NCBI GenBank assembly: GCA_965219925.1
Contig: OZ244795.1
Coordinates: forward strand, 1,550,001 to 1,614,000
DNA length: 64,000 nucleotides
Reading direction: 5' to 3'
From: Bin87 sp965219925
Lineage (GTDB): Bacteria; Chloroflexota; Dehalococcoidia; Lucifugimonadales; UBA3495
Positions 17,586 through 26,289 of this stretch are shown piece by piece. The notes under the pieces are model-generated. The model saw only the letters and a list, made by a program, of their open reading frames with translations. It was not told the origin of the DNA and made no database searches. How positions within the stretch are numbered: the stretch's first letter is position 1; each line of letters begins with the position of its first letter. Position numbers and translations under genes: made by a program.

Positions 17586-18609
17586 GGTGGAAAGGGCGAC
17601 TTATTCAGAGGTTCCCTAGAACATAGATGTCCCGCAGTTTCAAGACGGCAAGTGCCGAGTCCGCCTCCCCTGGGAAAATGCCGTTGCAGAGGACATGTGC
17701 TGGGCTTCTGCAGAACTCACCCGCTACGCATCCTGCTACACGATGAGCCCCATGTGTGCGGCCTGGGTTACAATGAATATGCGGACGTGATGGAAGAATG
17801 GGCGGTCGCGGCTTGACGGCTGAATTCATCACCGGAGTAGCACGGTCATGTGGGCCCGCTCTGCGGCCGTAGTTGACCGGATCCGCGATTGGCTAAAAAC
17901 TCGTTCACCCTCCCAGGCTAGCAGACAATATCATTATGCCGAGCAGCCAGATGGGAGTCCCACCTGATGAATCGCAACCCTACGGTCGTCTCAAAGACCT
18001 CATCGAAGGTCTGGATGTGTTCGGGGGAGTGGGTAGCAGCCTTGCTCGGCTGCTGTGGGGTTCGTCTTATCCGGCCCGGAAGGTGCCGCGATTGGAGGAG
18101 CAGCCGGCTCGCTCGCTGGATTAGCTTTACGGAACGTCGGGCATGAGTTGGTATCCCGACTTATGGCACCGAGGGAGCAGGTTAGACTGGGAACCGTGTT
18201 CACTCTGGCAGCGGCCGAAATCGTTGTGCGTTGTGGCAACGGCGAAAAGACCCGGGAGGACGGGTTTTCTCGGTCAGTGACGATGGCCGGTCACCAGTGG
18301 AAGAAGCGTGGGAGAACGCGTTGCTAAAGAGTCAGCGCGAGCCGGAAGAGAAAAAACTCCCCTACATGGCGTATCTTATGGCCAATCTCGCTTTTGATGA
18401 CACGGTCAGCCCTGAGATGGCGCACCAAATCATAAAAACTGCAGAGGAGTTGACCTATCGCCAACTTTGCATCCTGCGCCTGTCTGTGGTGAAGGGTCGG
18501 TTCCAAATGCGCAATGGCAATTACTTCGACACTGATGATTTTCCCATTCAGTTACGCCAAATCCTCTATGAGTACCACGACCTGAACGCCCGTGTGCTAG
18601 GGGGTGTCG

Positions 18610-19095
18610 TCAAAAGAGTTTGCTCCAGATCATCACTGCCCGGAGCTGGCAGATGGCCAAATACGACGCCGTTCTCTTGGCATAGCGGGTTGCCACCCCG
18701 CGCCACTGCTTGAATTCCAGGAATCCGTTCTCCACTAGGTGCCGCAGCTTGTACAGCGCCCGGTCATAGTCCCGCTTTTCTCTCCGGTTGCTTTTGGGCG
18801 GTATCACCGGGTCCATTCCCAATTCCCGGACGGTGGCTATGATTTCATTGGTGTCATAGGCTTTGTCCGCCATCAGGCACTCCGCTGCTATGCCCTCAAT
18901 CAGAGGCAAAGCCTGGGAGCAGTCGGCAAACGTACCCTCGGTCACCGCCAGCCTTACCGGCATTCCGTGGGAATCCACCGCCAGGTGCAGCTTGCTGTTC
19001 AGCCCCCTTTTGTGCGGGCAATGGACTGATTTCCACCCCGGGCGCCGGCGCTGTGGGGATGGGCCTTGATATAGCTGGCGTCTATCATCAGCCAC
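18610..19095 (-). CDS. IS5-type transposase, frame B (catalytic C-terminal part)
   Basis: Overlaps the end of frame A in the -1 frame. The meaningful part begins at HKRGLNSKLHLAVDS and contains the second catalytic Asp in LMADKAYDTNE and the Glu in LRHLVENGFLEFKQW. It is probably expressed only as a frameshift fusion with frame A, not from its own start. Confidence 0.85.
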   Translation of the reverse strand: MADDRRQLYQGPSPQRRRPGWKSVHCPHKRGLNSKLHLAVDSHGMPVRLAVTEGTFADCSQALPLIEGIAAECLMADKAYDTNEIIATVRELGMDPVIPPKSNRREKRDYDRALYKLRHLVENGFLEFKQWRGVATRYAKRTASYLAICQLRAVMIWSKLF

Positions 19096-19373
19096 TCGAA
19101 ATCAGGGTCATCAATCACCGCCTCCAACAGTCCGGCCCACACGCCCCGGTCCCGCCAGCGGCAGAAGCGGCGGTGGGTGTTCTTCCAATCTCCGTAGTCC
19201 GGGGGCAAATCTCGCCAAGGAGCGCCGGTGCGCAGTATCCAGCACACGGCGTCGATAAACCGCCGGTTGTCCTGGGCCGGTCGGCCCCTCTTGCCCTCTC
19301 CCCCAGGCAAATGCGGCCTCAACCGCTCCCAAACCTCATCGGTCATATCGTGGCGCCGGTGCGCTACCGTCAT
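18999..19373 (-). CDS. IS5-type transposase, frame A (N-terminal part)
   Basis: The frame encodes MTVAHRRHDMTDEVWERLRP, RTGAPWRDLPPDYGDWKNTH and the first catalytic Asp in WLMIDASYIKAH. It ends at TGA shortly after the run AAAAGGGGG (minus strand, 19003-19011). A longer start at 19388 adds five residues. A -1 shift on the A/G run would join it to frame B and give the full enzyme, as in other IS427-group elements. Confidence 0.85.
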   Translation of the reverse strand: MTVAHRRHDMTDEVWERLRPHLPGGEGKRGRPAQDNRRFIDAVCWILRTGAPWRDLPPDYGDWKNTHRRFCRWRDRGVWAGLLEAVIDDPDFEWLMIDASYIKAHPHSAGARGGNQSIARTKGG

Positions 19374-19597
19374 ACCCCCACCTTCCACACTCTCCCCATT
19401 TCCAGCAATCTACCACCCTACCGCCATTTTGACGACACCCCCTAGTCAGCAACGGGGATACGATTGCTATAGGGATACAGGAAATATCTCCAGGTAACAC
19501 CATTCCGCAAGGGCTGGGTGCGGACATGTACAACCTTATGCGTCTAGGTTTGATACCCGATGAAGACCTCCTGCCGATTGCAGCACAACTGAAATGA

Positions 19598-19844
19598 ACC
19601 CGCTATGCGAAAAGCGGGCGCTGCACATGAGTGGGTCCAATCCAGCCACGACGCCGCGCTCAGGTATGCCTCTAAATCGGCGGCGACTACAACTCGACAA
19701 CAGTAACTCCTCCACTTCCCATCGGCGGGTGTTCGGTGATAGGCAAGGAACCCAACAAAATATTGGTCAGACGACCCGCACTACGCATATTGCATCCACT
19801 GCGCTGCGGGCCGCCCTAGAAGTCAATGGCGAAGCCCCGGGAAA
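19598..19844. other. interval without a confident gene
   Basis: A weak frame running to about 19840 (ALRAALEVNGEAPGNWPAA) may be the true N-terminus of the next gene in another frame. Nothing else is seen. Confidence 0.3.
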
Positions 19845-20261
19845 TTGGCCGGCGGCGACCCTCGTGACTGGACACCCGATGACGATGCAGACCCTGCAGC
19901 GCGGTTTCTGGCCTACTGCGATGCACCTTTTTGGTCGTTGGTGTGGACATCTCGGGTGGCGAAACTAGACGACCCGGACGGACGACGCTGGGCAGAAAGC
20001 GAGGCAGCCGAAGATGCCACGGCTCGGCGCCTGGTCCTGGTTAACGAAGAGTGCGATTCAGAAGAGTGGGAACGAGGAACCAATCTCCTGCTGCCTGTAG
20101 CGGCTCCTGGATGGGCCTATTACCCCGGCGAAGACCAGCGCATGTTGGCCTTTAGACCAGAAAATTGTCGGGGCATTTCTGAGGCTTGGGAGCGACTACT
20201 CCGGTACAGGCGCGAGCAGTTACCCGAGGACCTTTTGCTCATAATCGAGCGACGACTCTGA
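19845..20261 (+). CDS. hypothetical protein
   Basis: A 138-residue frame from a TTG at 19845. It is rich in Trp, Glu and Arg (DPDGRRWAESEAAEDATARR, WERGTNLLLPVAAPGW). No known domain is recognised. Codon use looks coding (GC-rich third positions). The start is doubtful, because the preceding residues appear in a different frame and suggest a frameshift around 19850. It lies between the IS-split gene and the promoter of the XRE-ImmA operon. Confidence 0.4.
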   Translation: MAGGDPRDWTPDDDADPAARFLAYCDAPFWSLVWTSRVAKLDDPDGRRWAESEAAEDATARRLVLVNEECDSEEWERGTNLLLPVAAPGWAYYPGEDQRMLAFRPENCRGISEAWERLLRYRREQLPEDLLLIIERRL

Positions 20262-20405
20262 CCCATACATTTTCATTTCGCCGCAGGCACGGGCAGTGTA
20301 CCTGCCGACGCGGGGCGATTTAGTGTTCCGGCCAAACGTCCTTCGCCTGCTGCTGCCGTTCCAAAGACCCGATTTTTTGTATGCCCGTGGCGAAGGCCCG
20401 CGTCA

Positions 20406-20434
20406 TTGACAACTCGGGTGGGGTGTCATAATAA
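20406..20434 (+). promoter_or_regulatory. putative sigma-70-type promoter
   Basis: TTGACA (20406-20411) is followed after 17 bases by TAATAA (20429-20434), with the overlapping alternative CATAAT at 20427-20432 (15-base spacer). It lies about 50 bases upstream of the AGGAG ribosome site at 20475-20479 that serves the next operon. Confidence 0.5.
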
Positions 20435-20484
20435 CGCCGCCATAGAAGGCCTGTCACCCATGGCCGGCGCATACAGGAGAGTAA

Positions 20485-21068
20485 ATGATACCTTCCTGAA
20501 TCGAGATGGATGATGCTCTGGCCGTCGTAAATTCCTCCTTGCGCATGTGCGTGGACATCCTGCTGGACTACATGGACGAGGTCAACGCCGCCGGCGTCAC
20601 CGGCATTCGTCGCCCCATGAGGCGGCGCTCTTTCTGCTCACTGCTATCCGATTACTTCTATTCGCGCATGGAACAGGTGCCGGAGCACGGTTCGCGTTTT
20701 GAACATCGAGAGGACAAGGGCAGCATTACATTGCGTCCGAAGACCGGCTGGTCGTCAGGGTCAAGCAGATCGACAAGAGATACCTGTCGTGGAATCTCCC
20801 GACGCCCCACTCCCTGCTCTGGAACCGCCAGTTGCCCGCCCCTGGCATGGAGCCATTGCCTAGATTGGAATTGGGATACCACTTGGACGCCCTGATGAAC
20901 GGATACCGCGGTCTCCACCTCCTGCAGAGGTTTGGGAAAATGGTGGACCGGCGAGTCCAGGTATATGGTGCCCGCACCGACGCTATGATGTGGAACAACG
21001 CCGACTGGACGGCACGGGCACGAGCCGCCCTGTATATCGGTATCAACCCGTTCGGTAAAGATGGGTAA
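20485..21068 (+). pseudogene. unknown protein upstream of the XRE-ImmA gene, inactivated
   Basis: A well-placed AGGAG leads to ATG at 20485, but the frame reads M-I-P-S then TGA, then I-E-MDDALAVVNSSLRMCVDILL. An alternative ATG at 20506 skips the stop. A frameshift near 20720 follows; the continuation is EDRLVVRVKQIDKRYLSWNL and ELGYHLDALMNGYRGLHLLQ, ending at 21068. Its end overlaps the start of the XRE-ImmA gene, so the two formed an operon. The family is unknown to me. In such pairs the protease-regulator often controls its neighbour. Confidence 0.65.
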
Positions 21069-22431
21069 TGTCATGGCCTCACAAACCGCCAACCCTAAAC
21101 TGATCCAATTGGCCCGGCAATCCCGGGGTTTGACCCAAACCAAACTTGCCTCAGACATCGGGGTAAGTCAGTCCCTGATTGCCAAGTACGAAGCCGGAGT
21201 GAGGGATGTACCGCCCGACCACCTGGCGAGGCTGGCAGAGGCTCTCGATTACCCGGTGCGCTTTTTCAGACGGCCGATGGGTAGGGCTGGATCCGGCAGC
21301 GAGATTTTCCACCGCAAGCGAGCACGGGTTCCGGCCAGTGTCCTGGGACGCAACTATGCCGACGCCGCGATCAGACGGATGGAGATAGACGCGCTGCGTG
21401 AGGCGCTGGACGGCGTGTTCAAATTGACACCGTTCCCCTTCTATCCGATTGAAGAGTTCGATTACGACCCGGAGAAAATCGCCCGCACGGTACGGGCAGT
21501 GTGTCAACTTCCCGAAGGCCCGGTTTTCAACGTCACCAGGACCGTGGAAGAAAACGGTGGCATCGTCGTGGCCCACAAGTTCGACCCCCGTATCGACGGC
21601 TTTGGATGTCGGACGCTGGGGCTGCCACCGGTCTTTCACCTGAACCGCGACCTCCCGCCCGACCGCTGGCGCTGGACGTTGGCCCACGAGATCGGGCACA
21701 TGGTGATGCATGTAGAAAGGGGCAATCCCGACAAGGAAGCGGAAGACCAGGCGCACCGGTTCGCCGCCGAGTTTCTGGCGCCGGCCCACCATATCGAACC
21801 CCAATTGCGGCGCCTGAACATCGGTCAGCTGGCTCCTCTCAAAATGCAGTGGAAGATCTCCATGTCATCCTTGGTCAAGCGGGCGAAAGACCTGAATACC
21901 ATAGACGCAAGGCAGTACAAATCCCTGATGGTGCAGTTATCCCAACAGGGGTATCGGACGCGGGAACCGGTCAATCTGGACCCACCGGTGGAGCATCCGA
22001 GTCTGCTCTTTGATCTGGCGCAGTATTTCGAGCAGAGCCTGGAGTTCTCCCGCGCTGAATTACTGGCTTTGCTCAACATCGGCGAGACTGATTTGTGGAC
22101 CTATTACAGGGACCCTGAGGATCTGCTCGGCAACATCGTAGCACCGCCGCAGGCAGAGCCCAAGGACGAGGCCATATCAGAACCTGTCGCGCGTTTGCGC
22201 TTGCACGCAGGAGCCCCGTCTCTGCATCACCAGTTGCGATGCGCGCCCGAAGATGTGCGTCCCAACCAGCAACTGTTGGATGCCCTGCATCTCTTGCAGC
22301 GGGAGGGAGTTGTCCCGGAACGATTGATTGAAGTCAGCGAGGAACGGGTGCGGCAGAAGATCGAAGAGAGCCAATCCCGAAAACGACAGGTCGACGATCT
22401 GGATCGACTCTATGGCTCCGGCTATCAATAA
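21061..22431 (+). CDS. XRE-family regulator fused to ImmA/IrrE-type zinc protease
   Basis: A 456-residue protein. Residues 12-70 form an XRE helix-turn-helix (LARQSRGLTQTKLASDIGVS..IAKYEAG). A linker leads to an ImmA/IrrE (DUF955) metalloprotease domain with HEIGH at 209-213 and a downstream Glu in EAEDQAHRFAAEFLAP. A C-terminal extension of about 170 residues follows. ImmA/IrrE proteases cleave repressors to switch on phage, ICE or stress genes. An in-frame ATG at 21073 is an alternative start. The frame is intact although its upstream partner is broken. Confidence 0.9.
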   Translation: MGNVMASQTANPKLIQLARQSRGLTQTKLASDIGVSQSLIAKYEAGVRDVPPDHLARLAEALDYPVRFFRRPMGRAGSGSEIFHRKRARVPASVLGRNYADAAIRRMEIDALREALDGVFKLTPFPFYPIEEFDYDPEKIARTVRAVCQLPEGPVFNVTRTVEENGGIVVAHKFDPRIDGFGCRTLGLPPVFHLNRDLPPDRWRWTLAHEIGHMVMHVERGNPDKEAEDQAHRFAAEFLAPAHHIEPQLRRLNIGQLAPLKMQWKISMSSLVKRAKDLNTIDARQYKSLMVQLSQQGYRTREPVNLDPPVEHPSLLFDLAQYFEQSLEFSRAELLALLNIGETDLWTYYRDPEDLLGNIVAPPQAEPKDEAISEPVARLRLHAGAPSLHHQLRCAPEDVRPNQQLLDALHLLQREGVVPERLIEVSEERVRQKIEESQSRKRQVDDLDRLYGSGYQ

Positions 22432-22635
22432 TGAGATCGCATGGAACCACCAAATCTACCTGTGCGCCAGGTTCCACGGTCGTGTCGTTCTGTCCTATGG
22501 GCGACAATGTGCCAAAAAGGTACACAGCGGTCGGTCATCGCAGAAAAGTTGTTGTCGGCGGCGATTAGGGACTTGGGTCGAGAAGGACCAAGCGGACCGT
22601 GCGGGATTCAATCGCGTTCGTAACCAGAAGGAAAT

Positions 22636-22770
22636 ATGAGCATTCAAATCAACGCCGCAGCGCGCGAAGAGATCGCAGAATATTTGGTCAGCGACCGAGT
22701 TACCCACCGAGTTCTGGACCGCAAATTCCAGGACCTAAATATTTCCGAGCCCGCTCCGGCGGTCCAAAGT
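22636..22770 (+). CDS. very short ORF, possible gene remnant
   Basis: A 44-codon frame, MSIQINAAAREEIAEYLVSD continuing to a TGA at 22768-22770, with a good ribosome site (AGAAGGAAAT) before the ATG. It looks like the start of a longer protein that has been truncated. Function unknown. The 240 bp after it hold no gene that I can support. Confidence 0.3.
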
Positions 22771-23010
22771 TGAGATAGCTCTATGGATTCCATAGAATTT
22801 CACCAAAGCCCTCGTGCAATCAAATCGACCGGTCGTCATTCTACCCGGTCGCGATGGAACCCTATTTTTCGAGGTACTTTGGTAAGGACGGTAAACACCA
22901 AAGCAATTAGTTATCGTAAATCCACCTTCAAGGTCATTGCGGCTCCGCCTCCAAAACCTTTTTGTCTGGCTTTTGCATTGGAAAGCGCATTTATTTGACC
23001 GCGGCCCTGG

Positions 23011-24043
23011 TTACGGTAGAACGATCTCGGGGATCACTACCTCCAAACGGTCGCATTTCAGCAGATGTTGGTATTGACCCTCCGACCTCTCCTTGTCCCG
23101 GGTGGCTATCGCCAGTTTGATGGCGGATGCTTCGTTCACCCCCTCAGGCACATCGAACGATTGAGCGAGTCGTCCCACGGTAGTGCCGTCGGTTGCGGTC
23201 AATTCCCATGGGTTCTTGTCGGTCTTTACCCGTAGGGGATCGCCGGGCGACAATCTCTTGATCGCTTGGTGAACAGGGTCTTCTGGTCGTTTGCGACCAG
23301 CGAAGCTCAGGTTAACATCGTGGAGGCTGAGGCGGAGATATTTCCGCTTCATTTCTGGCGGCGCTGGTGGGACATTGTCCTGTTCCGGGCGGACCTGTAC
23401 CGACGTGTGGCCGCGGAGGTCTCGGAGAAACGGATTTGAGTTTCCGAACTTTGCCAAGGTGAGGGTCCGCTTCGCGCGGGTCATTGTCACATAGTACAGG
23501 CGACGAGGGGCGTCGGAGTCTTCGCCCCCCGGTTACGTTTTACCAGTTGCCGTCCAAAATGACAACATGCTCGAATTCCAAGCCCTTGGCCCGGTGGGCG
23601 TTGGTCAAAAGCAGCCCATGCTGGCGGGGACGGTTGTCCCTGGCCCATTCTGCCAACCATTCGCGAAATGCGGTGCTCGGCAGCGTTTCGTTACTGGTCT
23701 CGATCCCACAGTTCTCGACTGCCTCCAGAAGCAGGTCATTCCAAGGCCCTGCCGGTTGTTGCTGCAACCAATCGGACAAATCTTCTGCCCTCAAGAGGCT
23801 GCCGGGCCCTCGGGTCCACTCCAGTAGTTCTTGGGTCTCTCGCGGTTGCCAAGTCGCCGTGAAATCTTCTCTGGACAATTGGACGGGAACTTCCTCACGC
23901 TTGCAAAGAGCGCGCACCGGGTCCAATTGATCCCAGTTCCGGGAGATGACCGCACAATGGCTCCATTTCCATTCAGGGTCGAGAGTAGCAATGCGCTTCA
24001 GCTCTTGCACAACCACCTGTGCTTGCGTGATGGCTTCTTTTAC
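23011..24043 (-). pseudogene. C-terminal fragment of a large superfamily 1 (UvrD_C/RecQ-associated) helicase
   Basis: From 24043 downward the frame reads WSHCAVISRNWDQLDPVRAL, a long linker, then the helicase motif LLLTNAHRAKGLEFEHVVIL (motif V). It breaks near 23530 and resumes with RRLYYVTMTRAKRTL (motif VI) in another frame, ending at 23011. The N-terminal motor with Walker A and B is missing: an IS1182 transposase fragment is joined in frame at about 24043. Not functional as a helicase. Confidence 0.8.
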
Positions 24044-24754
24044 CTCGACGGACTGTTCCCTGAACTCCTCTACAGTCGTGCCGCTGCTGGACAGGTCATT
24101 GCTGCTCACGTTAGCCTTCACCAGGCTGCCGTCGGCGTACATCTCCGGCGACAGCAAGCCCAGCCGCAGCAGTTCGTCGTTCAGGCCGTCAAAGATCGCT
24201 GCGAAACCATCACGACCGATCCGGTCGATGAAGTGGCTGATGCTGGAATGGCCGAACACCGGGTCGTCGATGGTGAGGAAACAAAACCAGCGATAAGCGA
24301 TATTCTCCGAGTTGGTCGAACACAGCCTGCGAAAGGACGCGATGTTGTACAGCGAACAGATGAGCAGCGCCGTGACCATCACCTCAGAAGCCTGACGCCC
24401 TCAAGGCCATCGATTTATTGAGCCGACTTACGCTGCCAAAATGATAATCTCTGACGTTTTCCCAACCTATCCATACCAGCAGGAGTCCAAATCAGTCTGC
24501 CACGTGCAGCATTAAACTGGGCAAGAGGCTTTGTGAGACAGGCTGCCAGGATGGACGGCCGGTCTCCCGAAATCGGGGCAGTAGCACTCTTCCAGGGGCG
24601 ACACCAGCTTGGCGAAGTCCAGTTGCTCATCGATCTGGATCAGAAGGTGGTCGGGATCTATGAAATACCGCAACTGCTTGGTGGAGAATTGGAACAGGTT
24701 GGAGTCGCGGCGGCTACGGTCCAGAGGTTCAATCATCGGCGCCCTCGGCAACAA
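24044..24754 (-). pseudogene. IS1182-family transposase N-terminal fragment
   Basis: Starting near 24754 the frame reads NLFQFSTKQLRYFIDPDHLL and LVSPLEECYCPDFGRPAVHP, typical of IS1182-type transposases. A foreign insert of about 150 bp follows (about 24390-24540). Then VTALLICSLYNIASFRRLC, YADGSLVKANV and TVEEFREQ continue in a new ORF from 24382, which runs without a stop into helicase sequence. The catalytic remainder is missing. Confidence 0.82.
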
Positions 24755-24861
24755 CGGACTATCCCGACATTGTAGCCCAACTCGTCGTTGAACCCGTGAT
24801 CAAGCCGACTTTTTCAACAGTCCCTTGCCGCCGCCCTTGACAGGGGCTCCCCGGATGGAAG

Positions 24862-25644
24862 CTAAGCGTGGAGCCGTTCGTAAGCTGAAAGCCGTTTTAT
24901 GCCATGCTCTTCGTCGTATTCCGGGGCGGAGACCAGCTGGCCGGTCATGGTTTCAGGGGTCTGCAGGGCCATGTATACGGCTACTTCGGCAATGTCGTCG
25001 GGCAGCCTCATGCGCTTGTGCACTTCGTCGCCGTAGTCGTCGTTGGGCTTGGTCAGGTTCCAGCCGGGGTCGAGGATGTTGACGGCGATGCCAAAGTCCT
25101 TCACTTCGTCCGCCAGCGACTCGCTCAGCCGCTCCACCGCCGCCTTGGCAGCTCCGTAGGACGCCTGTCCGGCCCGGCCCCGGCGGGCCACGTTCCTTGA
25201 AGTCAGGTTGACGATGACGCCACTGCGACGTTCTATCATGTGGGACAGGGCCGCCTTGCAGGCCATGAAAGTGGTGGTCAAATTCGACTCCATCACCAGC
25301 CGCCACTCCTCTTCGGTGATGTCTAAAACCGTAACCGAGTGGGTCAGGTCCTTGGTAAAGAGGCGGTATCCGCCGGCGTTGTTGACCAGGATATCTATCT
25401 TCCCCAGCTCGTTGATGGTCTCCCGGACTGCTCGGTTGGCACCCTCGCTGGTGGTCAGTTCAGCGCTGACCGTGTGGGAGCGGCGGCCCAGACCGCGAAT
25501 TTCCGAACCTACGGCGTCCAGCTCCGAAGGAGTACGAGCTACAATGGCGACATCCGCTCCTTCGCGAGCGTAGGCCAAAGCCATGGAGCGGCCCAATCCG
25601 CGGGCCCCTCCGGTTACCAGGGCGACTTTGCCTTCCATTTGCAT
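24862..25644 (-). CDS. short-chain dehydrogenase/reductase
   Basis: A 260-residue classical SDR: TGGARGLG cofactor loop at 11-18, NNAGG at 88-92, and a catalytic Ser in NLTSRN, Tyr163 and Lys167 in YGAAK. It oxidises or reduces a hydroxyl/keto group with NAD(P)H; the substrate is not evident. It stands alone between a transposase fragment and a MITE-bearing gap, with an MFS transporter on the same strand upstream. Length and motifs are complete. Confidence 0.93.
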   Translation of the reverse strand: MQMEGKVALVTGGARGLGRSMALAYAREGADVAIVARTPSELDAVGSEIRGLGRRSHTVSAELTTSEGANRAVRETINELGKIDILVNNAGGYRLFTKDLTHSVTVLDITEEEWRLVMESNLTTTFMACKAALSHMIERRSGVIVNLTSRNVARRGRAGQASYGAAKAAVERLSESLADEVKDFGIAVNILDPGWNLTKPNDDYGDEVHKRMRLPDDIAEVAVYMALQTPETMTGQLVSAPEYDEEHGIKRLSAYERLHA

Positions 25645-25891
25645 TTTGCTTCACCTTTCTGAAATGACAAGGACGGCACTCCAGGCTGCGCACCGCCAGC
25701 CAAGGCCGGAATCCTGCGCAGTGGATCACTACCCTGAGCAGTCCTTGCCAGTTGTACTACCTCGTAAAAGAAAGAAAGTTTGTGCTAAGAAGCTGTCTCA
25801 AAAGTCCTTTCTACCTTAGCGGGAGAAGGTTAGGATGAAAGGGATTATATCAGTCACGCGCACTCAATCCTCTCTGATCCAGGGAGAGGAG
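25645..25891. other. interval without a gene
   Basis: No gene seen. The 5' region of the SDR gene lies here, followed by low-complexity TCTCTGATCC..AGGGAGAGGA just before the MITE. Confidence 0.4.
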
Positions 25892-26036
25892 CAGGGTCAT
25901 TCGGTTGTCATTGCGAGGAGCGCAGCGACGTGGCAATCTCGTTGAGGTTGAGCACGTGCCGGGGAGCCATCATTGCTACGGCGACGAGATTGCCACGCTG
26001 CGCTCGCAATGACATGAGGAAAACCGAAAGGCCCTG
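25892..26036. repeat. MITE family A, copy 2 (145 bp)
   Basis: The ends are CAGGGTCATTCGGTT and AACCGAAAGGCCCTG. GGGAGAGGAG is repeated exactly on both sides (25882-25891 and 26037-26046), a 9-10 bp target duplication. The interior is nearly identical to copies 1 and 3. The next 250 bp to 26289 hold only a short weak minus-strand frame (YPPDEFDEAIDAGVVGYRI) of uncertain meaning. Confidence 0.92.
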
Positions 26037-26289
26037 GGGAGAGGAGGCCGAGGTAAACGTTTTGAGATAGTTTCTAAGTCCTTAGCAATGACGATCCGGT
26101 ATCCGACCACCCCTGCATCAATTGCTTCGTCGAACTCATCGGGCGGGTAGGATTTGGAGAGATTTTCCACGCGCTAAATGCGGAACTGATCCTCTTTGGC
26201 CTATGTTCATCCCAGGATTCACGCTGATGTCCGCGTGGTCAAGCCCAGGATTAGCTTCCAGCAACCGTCGCCGGCGGGTAGCGCCTTAC

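Larger units (their letters stand above)
18600..19442 (-). mobile_element. IS5-family (IS427-like) insertion sequence, copy a, 843 bp
   Basis: The terminal inverted repeats are GGGGGTGTCGTCAAAA on both sides, with TA duplicated outside (18598-18599 and 19443-19444). It carries two overlapping frames for one DDE transposase. A second copy, almost identical but 25 bp longer, lies at 36002-36869 in the same orientation. The near-identity implies recent transposition. It splits an otherwise continuous gene. Confidence 0.95.
17936..19597 (+). pseudogene. unknown protein with glycine-zipper segment, split by an IS5 element
   Basis: The frames join as follows. 17936 onward gives LIEGLDVFGGVGSSLA. 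After a shift near 18050 comes GPEGAAIGGAAGSLAGLALR, a glycine-zipper-like membrane segment. A second shift lies near 18265, then a soluble region with AYLMANLAFDDTVSPEMAHQ and TYRQLCILRLSVV up to NARVL at 18599. The IS5 element 18600-19442 interrupts here. Deleting it with one TA continues in frame as VSNGDTIAIGIQEISPG and ends at TGA 19595-19597. I do not recognise the family; a small membrane-inserting helix followed by a cytosolic domain is what can be seen. Confidence 0.7.

Noticed and set aside
15025..20499. UGA read as tryptophan (TGA for Trp at 15025 and within codon five at 20497)
   Set aside because: Intact genes here use TGG for Trp and TGA as a normal stop (hsdR, hsdS, XRE-ImmA partner end), and both affected genes carry other lesions, so these are nonsense mutations.
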